Below are positions 21,200-29,493 of a stretch of 64,000 bases of DNA, piece after piece (within the stretch, counting starts at the first letter, position 1; each line of letters begins with the position of its first letter). The notes beneath the pieces were generated by a model. That model did not search any database and was not told the DNA's origin. It saw only the letters and a list, made by a program, of their open reading frames with translations. This stretch comes from Limisalsivibrio acetivorans (GTDB lineage Bacteria > Chrysiogenota > Deferribacteres > Deferribacterales > Geovibrionaceae): contig NZ_ATWF01000001.1 of NCBI RefSeq assembly GCF_000421105.1, positions 1,212,930-1,276,929 on the forward strand, in the 5' to 3' direction. Both the position numbers and the translations under genes were made by a program.

Positions 21200-22502
21200 A
21201 CGGATAGCGATAGTGGGAGCCGGTGCCATCGGCTCCTTTTACGGATACTTCATGGCAAAGGCGGGCTACGACGTAACCCTCGTTGCAAGAGGTGCCCACC
21301 TCGAAGCGATGCAGGAGAGCGGCAAGGTGAAGCTAGACAGCCGTATCCACGGCAGCGGTGAGGCTTCTGTAAACGCCAAAGGCTTCCTTGAGGGGGAGTA
21401 CGACTGCATCATTATATCCGTTAAATCCCAGGATACCGAGGTGGCCTGCGAGATGGCGAAGGGTCACCTTAAAAACAGCGGGTACGCCATATCCTTCCAG
21501 AACGGGATCGAGAATGCGGAGATACTCGAAAGGCATTTCGGCGCGGACAGCACCCTCGGAGCCTCGCTGTACATCGGCGTATGGATAGAAACACCCGGCA
21601 CGGTGAACCATTCCGCATATGGGGATGTAACCTTCGGCGCTCCCAACGCCAGAGCAAAGACCCATGCCAATGACTTCGCCTCTATACTTGAAAACTCCGG
21701 TCTTAAATTCACCCAGACAGACAATATACGCTATGTCCTCTGGAAGAAACTGGTATGGAACGTTGCATACAACCCCCTTTCCGCACTCTTAGAGAGCAAA
21801 TGCGGCAGGATGGCCAAGAACGCTGATACCTATTCCCTCATGGTTAACATGGTTCTGGAGACCTTGGAGGCGGCTAAGCTTGAGGGGATTGAGATACCCG
21901 AGGATGACTGGCGCCCCCTCATCGCTTACAAGGACAGCCTCAACGACTATAAAACAAGCATGCTTGTGGACATACAAAAAGGAAGAAATCCGGAGATAGA
22001 CGGCATCCTCCTCCCCGTAATCAAGAAGCTTGAGGTAGCCGGCAAAAAGGCCCCATACTGCGAGACGGTTTATAAATCACTCAAATTCAAGTACGGGGAC
22101 AAATTCGTATACACCCCCCGCATTGCGGCGGATGTCATCGTACGCAAGGGGGACTCCATACTCCTCATAGAACGAGGAAACGAGCCCTACGGATGGGCGA
22201 TTCCGGGTGGATTTGTGGACTACGGCGAGCGTGTGGAGGATGCGGCGAGGCGTGAGCTTCTAGAGGAAACCGGTCTTGAATCACCGGAGGTTCATTTCCT
22301 CGGAATATACTCCGACCCCGAGCGTGACAAGCGGGGGCATGTGGCGAGCGCAGTATACTACGCCGATATACCCGATGCCGCACCAGTTGCTGGAGATGAT
22401 GCGAAGAATGCAAGGTTCTGGAAGCTGGATGAGCTCCCCGCAGAACTCGCCTTCGACCATGCAAAGGTTATTCAGGATTACATAGAAAGAACCGGGGGGT
22501 GA
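21177..22502 (+). CDS. Fusion of ketopantoate reductase (PanE/ApbA) and Nudix hydrolase
   Basis: A 441-residue two-domain protein. Residues 1-305 are PanE-like: Rossmann motif IAIVGAGAIGSFYGYFMAKAG, catalytic-lysine segment VLWKKLVWNVAYNPLSAL, and the Glu-bearing SMLVDIQKGRNPEIDGI. PanE reduces 2-dehydropantoate to pantoate for coenzyme A. Residues 310-441 are a complete Nudix domain with the exact box, GFVDYGE followed by RVEDAARRELLEETG; it is preceded by WAIPGG, as in ADP-ribose/NADH pyrophosphatases. The frame is continuous with no stop or slip site at the junction. The start overlaps clpC by 23 bases. Joining a pantoate-synthesis domain to a nucleotide-cleaving one is unusual; the Nudix part might act on CoA, NADPH or ADP-ribose (inference). 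Confidence 0.9.
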   Translation: MESSHLNKRIAIVGAGAIGSFYGYFMAKAGYDVTLVARGAHLEAMQESGKVKLDSRIHGSGEASVNAKGFLEGEYDCIIISVKSQDTEVACEMAKGHLKNSGYAISFQNGIENAEILERHFGADSTLGASLYIGVWIETPGTVNHSAYGDVTFGAPNARAKTHANDFASILENSGLKFTQTDNIRYVLWKKLVWNVAYNPLSALLESKCGRMAKNADTYSLMVNMVLETLEAAKLEGIEIPEDDWRPLIAYKDSLNDYKTSMLVDIQKGRNPEIDGILLPVIKKLEVAGKKAPYCETVYKSLKFKYGDKFVYTPRIAADVIVRKGDSILLIERGNEPYGWAIPGGFVDYGERVEDAARRELLEETGLESPEVHFLGIYSDPERDKRGHVASAVYYADIPDAAPVAGDDAKNARFWKLDELPAELAFDHAKVIQDYIERTGG

Positions 22503-22506
22503 GGCC

Positions 22507-23154
22507 TCACCCCTCTATCATAAGCATATGGCGGACGATGGGGGTTAGCCCCTTAAAGAAGAATTCCACCGATATAACCATAACGATAAGCCCCATTATC
22601 CGCATGAGTACCTTATTACCGTTGTCTCCGAGGAAGGACATAATACCCTTACCGCTCAGAAGCATTGCCGCTGTTAGCAGGCAGACAAAGAGGATCATGG
22701 CAAATAAAAGCCCCGTCTGCACGGCGGTTTGAGCCTCCTGCATAAGCACAATAACCATTGTTATAACACCGGGACCGGTTATTACAGGGATCGCGATGGG
22801 GGTTATGGCTATATCTCCTGCAAAGTCCGCTTCATTCTCATCCGCCTCACGCTTTCTTGATATCCTCGCACCTAGCATATCGTAGCCGATACCGAAGAGG
22901 ATTATCCCGCCCACGATCCTGAAGCCGTTAACGGATATGCCGAAGAAGCGGAAGATAAACTCACCCGTCAGGGCGAAGACGACCATAACAACGAATGATA
23001 CCGTCAGAGCCTTATAGACAACATGCCTTGAGCGTTCTGCACTCATTCCGCCGGTCATGGAGATATAGAGCGGGATAACACCCAGCGGGTTTATCATCGT
23101 AAAGAGGGACGTAAAGCAGAGGACTGCAAACTTAAAGGTTTCGTTCATTTCCAT
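22507..23154 (-). CDS. MarC/UPF0056-family integral membrane protein
   Basis: A 215-residue protein with six hydrophobic segments. MarC hallmarks are FTMINPLGVIPLYISMTGG near the start, FRIVGGIILFGIGYDML, and AITPIAIPVITGPGVITMVIVL in the middle. Members are inner-membrane proteins whose transport role remains unproven, despite the old link to multiple antibiotic resistance. It converges with the PanE-Nudix gene with 4 bases between stops. ATG 23154 or the second ATG two codons later may be used. Confidence 0.9.
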   Translation of the reverse strand: MEMNETFKFAVLCFTSLFTMINPLGVIPLYISMTGGMSAERSRHVVYKALTVSFVVMVVFALTGEFIFRFFGISVNGFRIVGGIILFGIGYDMLGARISRKREADENEADFAGDIAITPIAIPVITGPGVITMVIVLMQEAQTAVQTGLLFAMILFVCLLTAAMLLSGKGIMSFLGDNGNKVLMRIMGLIVMVISVEFFFKGLTPIVRHMLMIEG

Positions 23155-23341
23155 AGCCCTGATACTACCCTTTCAACCGCATACATTCCATGTTTTTCTT
23201 TTCAGCTTGTCACTAAGATATTGAAGAATTGTTTTTGCCTGCATATTTTATTGTATCATAATGAATTGAAGTATTTGAATGCACACACAGTGCTAAACAA
23301 ATGTATAATTGCTTATTAATTAATTTCCGGAGCGTGTGTTA

Positions 23342-24056
23342 ATGACCCTAGAAGAACTGCAGAAGCGGTTGAAGAAGTATACAATCCTCTATGCCGAGGA
23401 CGATGAAGGCATTCGTGAGGTTTATCTTCGTGCTCTCAGCAAGATGGGGGGGAAGCGTCTATGAATCTGCTGACGGAAAAAGCGCACTCGAACGCTATCG
23501 TTCTCTAAAGCCTGATATTGTAATTGCGGATATTAAGATGCCCGGCATGAACGGCGTTGAGATAGCGAAGGAGATCCGTAAGAACGATAAAAACACCCGA
23601 ATAGTCATAACAACGGCTTACACAGACAATAAATACACCCTCGAAGCCATGGAGCTCCTGATAACCCGCTACCTTGTTAAACCTGTCAGCACCAAAGAGC
23701 TTTTTACAGCTCTGGCGAAATGCGTAACCGAGCTGGAGGAGATAAACCCGGACAGTTACGAACTGCGCCCCGGTCTCTTATATAACAAGTGGACCAAGAC
23801 CCTCACAGGTGAAGAGGGTGAGATTAAGCTTACCAATATAGAGTGCAGTATCCTTGAGGTTCTCATCGAGGACAGAGGTAAAGTAGTTCGCTATGCCAAG
23901 TTTGAGGATGATGTCTGGAACGGCGAATATATGTCTAAAGATACCCTAAGAGCCCACATAAAGGCGTTACGAAGCAAGCTGGGCGGAGAGCTTATTAAGA
24001 GCAGTAAGAGTATCGGCTACATGCTTGAGTTTTACAACTATCAGAATAATCAATAG
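23342..24056 (+). pseudogene. OmpR-family response regulator, frameshifted in a G7 tract
   Basis: The N-terminal reading frame from ATG 23342 (GGAG nine bases upstream) encodes a receiver start, YTILYAEDDEGIREVYLRALSKM. It runs to a stop at 23462-23464. The rest of the receiver (VYESADGKSALERYRSLKPDIVIADIKMPGMNG, with the phosphorylated Asp) and a winged-helix output domain (about the last 95 residues, ending KSIGYMLEFY) lie in the next frame to 24056. The switch point is the run of seven Gs at 23446-23452; six Gs would restore one open frame of about 237 residues. This may be a true mutation, a phase-variable tract or a sequencing error. No partner kinase is adjacent. Confidence 0.8.
23446..23452 (+). 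repeat. Homopolymer of seven Gs at the frameshift point
   Basis: Position where the two halves of the response regulator change frame by one base. Confidence 0.85.
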
Positions 24057-24144
24057 CCCCTGTTTTTTCTTCACGATTTATTCACAGCAGTGGTGTTATT
24101 TTATAACCATAAAAAGTGAATAAATATGGATAAGGGGTGATTTT

Positions 24145-24726
24145 ATGAGACATTATCTGGTTATAAGCAACAATACTCTCCATGCAGAGTTCCTCACAGA
24201 GCTGCTTATTATGCAGAACCACCGTTGCGATACCCTTAAATACGACGATTATCAGGGCGTTGAGGGTTATCTAAACAGCTATAATCCAGATTTTGTTATT
24301 CTGGACATCTTCTCAAGCAACTTTAATGAGCACCTACTCAAAACGATTCTTGAGAGCGATGATAATGCAGAGGCTATGCTCCTCACCTCCAGATCGAACC
24401 CCTTCCAGAAATATTACTTCAAAAAATACGGTGTACGAAACTTTGTATATATAGAAGACGATGTCAAAGAGATTGCCGAATCCCTCAAAGGTATACGAGG
24501 CAAGCGCAAGACCGCACTCTGGCCCAGATCCCTTGATAATCTCACCATACGCGAATACGAGGTTCTCCAGAAGATCGCCCTCGGCATGACCAGTAAGGAG
24601 ATCGCAGAAAAACTGAGCATAAGCAAGAATACTGTGGACACCCACAGGAACAAGATGCTCCAGAAGCTCAAGCTCTCTAACTCCACAGCCCTTGTAAACT
24701 ATGCGCTAAAATCCGGACTTATCTAA
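24145..24726 (+). CDS. LuxR/NarL-type regulator with degenerate receiver domain
   Basis: A 193-residue protein. Residues 1-115 have receiver-like spacing, with DFVILDIF placing an Asp where phosphorylation normally occurs. The acidic pair near the start is replaced by ISNNTLH and the switch residues are atypical, so phosphorylation is doubtful. Residues 128-190 are a clear LuxR helix-turn-helix: LTIREYEVLQKIALGMTSKEIAEKLSISKNTVDTHRNKM. The ATG follows AAGGGGTG. It lies 88 bases after the frameshifted regulator, with which it may be co-transcribed. No target can be assigned. Confidence 0.88.
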   Translation: MRHYLVISNNTLHAEFLTELLIMQNHRCDTLKYDDYQGVEGYLNSYNPDFVILDIFSSNFNEHLLKTILESDDNAEAMLLTSRSNPFQKYYFKKYGVRNFVYIEDDVKEIAESLKGIRGKRKTALWPRSLDNLTIREYEVLQKIALGMTSKEIAEKLSISKNTVDTHRNKMLQKLKLSNSTALVNYALKSGLI

Positions 24727-25302
24727 GGCACAAAGCCATAACAGGTCCAACTCATGAAGAAGATACCCCTTTATGCTCTCCAGCCTGGCACAGCTGCCGG
24801 GCTGGACAATACTGGCTCCCGATCCCCCTTTCACAGCATTCTCTGTGCGTTTTGTTATACGGATAACGCCGAACGCAGTGTTAAGATATGCAAGTATTAC
24901 AGCTATAATCTCAACTGCTGTGCCATGACACCTGCAAATCACATAATCACTAACAAAGCCAATTCAGGCAATAAAGGTCATATTCGGGTAGTCAGGCTAA
25001 CTTTTTAGCGATACAATTGTATTAGTATTTATGAACCTGATGGGCACATACCCGATGAGAGCAATATTTATGCTGAACCACGGGGGGATATACAGTTATC
25101 GAATCCAAAGATGCCCCGGGTAATTATTCTGACCAAAATCAGCGGCCAACGATTCGACCACTGCATAAAAATCTGAGCAAAACCCACATAGCGACCAAAG
25201 CACCGAACCGGGAGATTGAAGCGTTATCGACCCAAACAGAAACGGGCACCGTTACACTTCATACCCTGTAAGAATAAATGTAAATCGAAATGGAGCATAT
25301 TT
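24727..25302. other. 576-base gap between a LuxR regulator and the HD-GYP gene
   Basis: It contains a strong hairpin at 24780-24805 (CCAGCC and GGCTGG arms with inner GGCA/TGCC pairing), which may end the regulator transcript though it lacks a T run. It also has the palindrome ATACAATTGTAT near 25011-25022. The remaining sequence shows no convincing gene. An 84-codon frame at 24754-25008 has no ribosome site and starts before the hairpin. Confidence 0.5.
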
Positions 25303-26556
25303 ATGCCTGAACTTGTAAAGATACCCGTTGAAGAACTCCAGCTCGGCATGACCGTGGCCCGATGCGATCGTCAGGGCGTCTATTTCCCATTCTACGGAAA
25401 ACCACTTAACGATGGACAGGCTATTGACACTCTGCGCAAAGCGGGGGTCTCTTACGTATATATTAAGGCCTCTGTTTCAAGGGCGGGTGAAGAGGAGATA
25501 GACGAAGTTCTGGAAGAGATTTCAGATGAGCATTCCTCTGCCGTTCAGGATGCAGTTAAGCCCGGTTACTTCCCCGTTGAAGAGGCGCCCACACTCAAAG
25601 AGATAAGCAGAGCAAAACAGCTTCATATAGATGCAGGGAAGAAGACTAAGAGCATGCTTGAGGATGTTCGTATGGGTAAAACGGTGGACACCTCCGCCGC
25701 CATGGATATGGTGAGCGATCTGGTAATGTTCAGCCTCAAGTCCCCTCACATATTCTCCTGCATGACACGCCTCAAGGACTTCGACGACTATACCTATGTA
25801 CACTCCCTCAACGTCTCGATACTCGCTATTTCCATCGGCAGAAGACTTGGGAAAAGTCCCGAAGAGCTGGACAGGCTTGGTTTGGCAGGACTTCTCCACG
25901 ATGCCGGCAAAATGCGCATTCCCGAAAAGATTCTCAACAAACCCGGCAAGCTCGATGCCCGTGAGTTTGAATATATGAAGAAACACCCCGAACTGGGTTA
26001 CGACATAGTGAAAAAGAGCGGACGGAATGTAAGCGAGGATGTACTTGTCTCCATACTCCAGCACCATGAAAAGGCAGACGGTACAGGATACCCTGGAGGT
26101 CTCTACGGGCGGCAGATAAGCAGTTTTGCAAAAATTGTATCCATCGCTGATGTGTACGACGCCATCACAAGCGACCGTGTTTACAATCAGCGTCGCTCAC
26201 CCTCTGAAGCGCTTAAGCTCATATTCAGCGGTTCCGGTACGCATTTTGACAAAACACTCGTTAAGTTCTTCATAAATATTATGGGCATATACCCCGTAGG
26301 AACACTCACCCTACTCGATTCCGATGAACTGGCAGTTGTTTTCAAGCAGGAAGGGGAAGATATCATGAGACCAAAGGTTATCGTAGTAACCGATAAGGAA
26401 GGGAAGCAAATCGACCCTGTTATCTTCGATCTCAAAGAGAATGATATCAAGGGTAAGCCTAGAAAGAAGATCGTATCAGCCCTGAACCCGAGGGAGCACA
26501 ACATCGACACGAACAGGATAATTGATGGCTTCGCCGCAAGATATTCCGCCGTTTAA
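25303..26556 (+). CDS. HD-GYP domain c-di-GMP phosphodiesterase with DUF3391
   Basis: A 417-residue cytoplasmic protein. The N-terminal DUF3391 region (about 1-70) contains IPVEELQLGMTVARCDRQ and VSYVYIKAS. The HD-GYP domain (about 150-330) has YVHSLNVSILAISIG, the metal-binding HDAGKMRIPEKILNKPG, then HHEKADGTGYPGGLYG with the GYP signature intact. These enzymes hydrolyse c-di-GMP to pGpG or GMP. All metal-binding His/Asp residues appear present, so activity is expected. ATG 25303 follows GGAG; the frame runs 29 codons upstream without a ribosome site. It would oppose the diguanylate cyclase at 12965-15115. Confidence 0.93.
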   Translation: MPELVKIPVEELQLGMTVARCDRQGVYFPFYGKPLNDGQAIDTLRKAGVSYVYIKASVSRAGEEEIDEVLEEISDEHSSAVQDAVKPGYFPVEEAPTLKEISRAKQLHIDAGKKTKSMLEDVRMGKTVDTSAAMDMVSDLVMFSLKSPHIFSCMTRLKDFDDYTYVHSLNVSILAISIGRRLGKSPEELDRLGLAGLLHDAGKMRIPEKILNKPGKLDAREFEYMKKHPELGYDIVKKSGRNVSEDVLVSILQHHEKADGTGYPGGLYGRQISSFAKIVSIADVYDAITSDRVYNQRRSPSEALKLIFSGSGTHFDKTLVKFFINIMGIYPVGTLTLLDSDELAVVFKQEGEDIMRPKVIVVTDKEGKQIDPVIFDLKENDIKGKPRKKIVSALNPREHNIDTNRIIDGFAARYSAV

Positions 26557-26872
26557 CAGCTAGAGCGTAAGAGTCTGGAGTGTACACCTAGAAAATAGGC
26601 TATCAGTCAATGCTTACAACTCTGTCCATATTCAGTTTACCTGCCCCAACCCAGCAGTTTCACTGCTCAATGGATAAATTATTACGCCGCGTTCAAGAAC
26701 AAAAATTCTTACACCCATGCACCCCATTCCTAATCCACTGATAATATTACACTAATCATCACCTAACATCAATATTCAAAATTTCATATTTTTCTGGAAA
26801 AAAATTATTGACTAGTAATTATTCCTTGCTATAATTCATCCATCAGCTAAGAGAAAAAGGAGGAATTAAACA
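26557..26872. other. Intergenic region upstream of 1-Cys peroxiredoxin
   Basis: 316 bases, A/T rich toward the right, containing the peroxiredoxin promoter at 26808-26835. No gene or strong structure seen in the left two-thirds. Confidence 0.6.
26808..26835 (+). promoter_or_regulatory. Sigma70-type promoter for 1-Cys peroxiredoxin
   Basis: TTGACT (26808-26813), 16-base spacer, perfect TATAAT (26830-26835), 38 bases before the ATG. Confidence 0.65.
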
Positions 26873-27538
26873 ATGGAAAACAGAATGCCCACACTCGGAG
26901 AACAGTTTCCTGAGATGGAAGTAGTAACAACCCACGGAACCATGAAGCTCCCCGCAGATATGAAGGGGAAGTGGTGGGTTCTCTTCAGCCACCCCGCTGA
27001 CTTTACACCCGTATGCACCACAGAGTTTGTTGCTTTCCAGAAGCGCAAGAAAGAGTTTGACGAGCTTGACTGCGAGCTTGTCGGAATGTCCGTGGATCAG
27101 GTTTTTTCACACATCAAATGGGTACAGTGGATAAAAGAGGAGCTCAACGAGGAGATCCAGTTCCCCGTAATTGCGGATGAACTAGGCGTTGTTTCCGGCA
27201 AGCTCGGCATGATCCATTCCGCCAAGGGAACTAATACCGTGCGTGCTGTGTTCATAGTAGACCCCAAAGGGGCTATGAGGATTATCCTCTACTATCCCCA
27301 GGAGATCGGCAGGAACATCGATGAAGTTGTTCGTGCTGTGAAGGCTCTCCAGCACTCCGACAAGAACGGCGTAGCTATCCCCGCAGGCTGGCCCAACAAC
27401 GAGCTTATCAATGACAACGTGATCATCCCCCCTGCGGCGGATGAGAAGACGGCGAATGAAAGAGCCGCCCTCGCAGAGAAGGGTGAGATAGAGTGCTTCG
27501 ACTGGTGGTTCTGCCACAGAAAAAAAATAGAACCCTAA
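26873..27538 (+). CDS. 1-Cys type (Prx6-like) peroxiredoxin
   Basis: A 221-residue thiol peroxidase reducing H2O2 and organic peroxides. The peroxidatic Cys sits in [13 protein letters not shown] (about residue 47). The length and C-terminal part ([11 protein letters not shown]...[23 protein letters not shown]) match the Prx6/archaeal group. It lacks the VCPAGW resolving motif of the second peroxiredoxin at 53879; a C-terminal Cys pair ([12 protein letters not shown]) may act in resolution, as in archaeal members. The start follows AAAGGAGG. Expression is probably high, given the strong promoter and terminator. Confidence 0.93.
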   Translation: MENRMPTLGEQFPEMEVVTTHGTMKLPADMKGKWWVLFSHPADFTPVCTTEFVAFQKRKKEFDELDCELVGMSVDQVFSHIKWVQWIKEELNEEIQFPVIADELGVVSGKLGMIHSAKGTNTVRAVFIVDPKGAMRIILYYPQEIGRNIDEVVRAVKALQHSDKNGVAIPAGWPNNELINDNVIIPPAADEKTANERAALAEKGEIECFDWWFCHRKKIEP

Positions 27539-27571
27539 AACATTTTTAATGAACTATAGCTTAGGGTGAGT

Positions 27572-27658
27572 GTCTTATCATTATATAACAACCTCCCCCA
27601 AGTTAAGATGGGAGTTCGCAAGGCTCCCGTGTTTCTTAAACGAAATACCTCATAAGAC
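27572..27658 (+). other. Nested inverted repeats, possible structured RNA
   Basis: The outer pair GTCTTAT (27572-27578) and ATAAGAC (27652-27658) encloses GTTAAGA/TCTTAAA (27602-27608, 27634-27640). This in turn encloses GGGAG/CTCCC (27610-27614, 27624-27628). It sits just before the terminator, so it could be a 3' UTR structure or a small RNA. Confidence 0.35.
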
Positions 27659-27666
27659 CAACAAAA

Positions 27667-27698
27667 AAGCCGGAGTATTAACTCCGGCTTTTTTTTTA
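27667..27698 (+). terminator. Strong rho-independent terminator
   Basis: AAGCCGGAGT and ACTCCGGCTT pair around a 4-base loop, followed by a run of nine or more Ts. It ends the peroxiredoxin transcript. Confidence 0.92.
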
Positions 27699-27922
27699 TG
27701 CATACTCTATGCTGTAGAAAGCCACAGTATTATGTTGGGGAACAAAACGCTATATAAGTATGAGGTATTATAATGAACCAGAAGGTATAGAGACGGATTT
27801 AGTTACTGGTTAGCTGAAAGCTGCCAAACGGCAAAATGAATTTATGAATAAAAAATGACAGTATCTTGCAGAATAATAGCCATGTTTTGATTTAATTTTA
27901 TCTTCAATGTCTTAGCATCAGA

Positions 27923-27956
27923 ACAAAAAATACCGCAACAGATTCATTGCGGTATT
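27923..27956 (-). terminator. Rho-independent terminator of the Fur-family gene
   Basis: AATACCGCAA and TTGCGGTATT pair around an 8-base loop; on the minus strand it is followed by a T run. It lies 92 bases after the regulator stop. Confidence 0.85.
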
Positions 27957-28047
27957 ATCAGTTACTCTTCTTAAATAGGAGACAGGTGCAACTCTTAAAC
28001 CAGCCTTGCAAAAAACAAATTGCCGGCTCTGGACTATAAGCCCGGAT

Positions 28048-28461
28048 CTACTGCCTGCATTTTGAGCAGTGTCCGCTCAAGGTAATGCCGAAACCGTCAA
28101 TCTGCCTGCCGTACCTTTCTGTGAACATAGCGCATAGTTCATCGGAGTCGGTATTAAAGTCCTCCACAAATCCGCAGGTGCGGCAAACAAAGTGGATGTG
28201 ATCCCCTCTGTCTATCTCATAGACGGACTTACGACCCTCAATGGGCACCTCTTTCATAACCCCTTCCTCTACAAGAAGATTTACATTCTTATATATCGTG
28301 GCAAGGGATACCGAAGGGGATACTGTCTTTACCTTTTCGTAAAGCTCATCGATACCGACATGCCCAAGTCTGCTAACCTCGCCAAGGAGGAGCATCCTCT
28401 GGGGTGTCACCTTTAAGTTCCTAGCTCTAAGCGCTTCTTCGAATCCTATAGTTGTTTTCAT
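28048..28461 (-). CDS. Fur-family metalloregulator, probably PerR type
   Basis: A 137-residue dimeric winged-helix regulator. The DNA-binding segment reads NLKVTPQRMLLLGEV...SPSVSLATIYKNVNLLVEEGVMKEV. Metal-sensing and structural sites include DHIHFVCRTCGFVEDF and the C-terminal CSKC, forming the four-cysteine zinc site. PerR and Fur cannot be told apart with certainty; the small size, the two CxxC pairs and two peroxiredoxin genes in the window favour peroxide sensing. ATG 28461 has no ribosome site. A TTGACA and TATTAT pair would start the message at or next to the ATG, so the transcript may be leaderless. Confidence 0.88.
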   Translation of the reverse strand: MKTTIGFEEALRARNLKVTPQRMLLLGEVSRLGHVGIDELYEKVKTVSPSVSLATIYKNVNLLVEEGVMKEVPIEGRKSVYEIDRGDHIHFVCRTCGFVEDFNTDSDELCAMFTERYGRQIDGFGITLSGHCSKCRQ

Positions 28462-28466
28462 GTTAC

Positions 28467-28497
28467 ATAATAAATACTAATCAAAAACAATTGTCAA
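28467..28497 (-). promoter_or_regulatory. Promoter of the Fur-family gene
   Basis: On the minus strand TTGACA (28492-28497) and TATTAT (28467-28472), spacer 19. The very A/T-rich spacer could also hold an autoregulatory box. Confidence 0.4.
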
Positions 28498-28535
28498 TAA
28501 AAAATCCTGCTTTGATGATAAAAAAACGGACAATT

Positions 28536-29372
28536 CTAATCTTTTTTACATTCCCCGTAGCAGTAGCAGTAAGCCATCCCCACAAGAACAGCTCCCCCAA
28601 CGAGGTTTCCGAGTGTCACAGGGATAAGGTTTGCCGCCCACATACCACTCCATGAAAGACTTTCCAGAGCAGGTGCACCCAACCCGGACAATAGTCTTGC
28701 TTTATCAGATTCAGCTGCAATTATTCCGGCGGGGAGGAAATACATATTCGCAACGCAGTGCTCAAAACCGGAGGCGACGAAGGCCATAATAGGAAAGAAT
28801 ATGCCCAGCACCTTTCCGGCTACCTCCCTTGCGGACATGGCAATTAATACTGCAAGGCACACGAGCCAGTTACAACCCACACCCCGGAAGAAGTATTCAA
28901 CAGCATGCCCCTCACCCCCAGCTGTCATCTTCGCATGGGCTATGCGTATGGCAGTGGCGCCCACTTCGCCGTTCAATAGACCGCTGTAACGGGCGATCAT
29001 GAAAGCGAGGAAGACGGAGCCGAAGAAGTTTGCACCGTAGACGAATACCCAGTTGCGGAGCATGCTTAGGGCTCCGATCCGCCCCTGAATAAGGGGCACA
29101 ACCATGAGGTTGTTCCCCGTCCAAAGCTCCGAGCCCGGTATGATAACCAGCATAAGACCGAAACTGAACACAGCCCCCACCATAAATTTCTTGAAGCCGA
29201 ACCAGCTCACATCCCCCGTAGCAACCGTTGTGGCGAGATGGGCGGCGAAGCCTATATAAGCCCCTGCGAGCAGACCTAGAACTATCATTCGTCCCACATC
29301 AAGGCGGGACTTCCCCACTCCGGCATCGGCGATGGCCGCAATAGTCTCAGCCGGCGTTAAAAAATTTTTCAT
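28536..29372 (-). CDS. Formate/nitrite transporter family channel (FocA-like)
   Basis: A 278-residue inner-membrane channel with six transmembrane helices. Family landmarks: LTPAETIAAIADAGVGKSRLDVGRMIVLGLLAGAYIGFA at the N-terminus, GSELWTGNNLMV in the middle, and FEHCVANMYFLPAG with the pore His. Formate, nitrite and hydrosulfide channels share this fold; the FEH...ANM segment is closest to FocA, but the substrate is not certain. ATG 29372 follows AAGGGG; the frame continues 99 codons upstream, across the neighbouring gene start, and is not used. No pyruvate formate-lyase or formate dehydrogenase is adjacent. Confidence 0.9.
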   Translation of the reverse strand: MKNFLTPAETIAAIADAGVGKSRLDVGRMIVLGLLAGAYIGFAAHLATTVATGDVSWFGFKKFMVGAVFSFGLMLVIIPGSELWTGNNLMVVPLIQGRIGALSMLRNWVFVYGANFFGSVFLAFMIARYSGLLNGEVGATAIRIAHAKMTAGGEGHAVEYFFRGVGCNWLVCLAVLIAMSAREVAGKVLGIFFPIMAFVASGFEHCVANMYFLPAGIIAAESDKARLLSGLGAPALESLSWSGMWAANLIPVTLGNLVGGAVLVGMAYCYCYGECKKD

Positions 29373-29433
29373 ACAAACCCCTTCATAACGTTGTTTCTTT
29401 TTATAGCAGAGCGGAGTTATAGTCCAGAAAAAA

Positions 29434-29441
29434 TGTTGCAC
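29434..29441. promoter_or_regulatory. TGTTGCAC motif upstream of the FocA-like gene
   Basis: Same 8-mer as the pair at 30928 and 30950 in front of another membrane-protein gene. It lies between the divergent starts of the channel and the molybdoenzyme. Confidence 0.3.
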
Positions 29442-29493
29442 TTTTATTTTTCGGACAAATATTATCCATATAATATAAGTAAAGGATACGGAT

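Larger units (their letters stand above)
27539..28047. other. Gap with structured 3' region and two terminators
   Basis: 509 bases between peroxiredoxin and the Fur-family gene. 27572-27658 can fold into nested hairpins. 27667-27698 is a strong plus-strand terminator and 27923-27956 a minus-strand terminator. The stretch 27699-27922 shows no gene or repeat that I can support. Confidence 0.55.

Noticed and set aside
24754-25008. 84-codon frame between regulator and HD-GYP genes
   Set aside because: No ribosome site, starts inside a terminator-like region and has no recognisable composition.
26808-26830. Possible PerR box over the 1-Cys peroxiredoxin promoter
   Set aside because: The two halves match poorly when folded about the centre, unlike the perfect palindrome at 54492.
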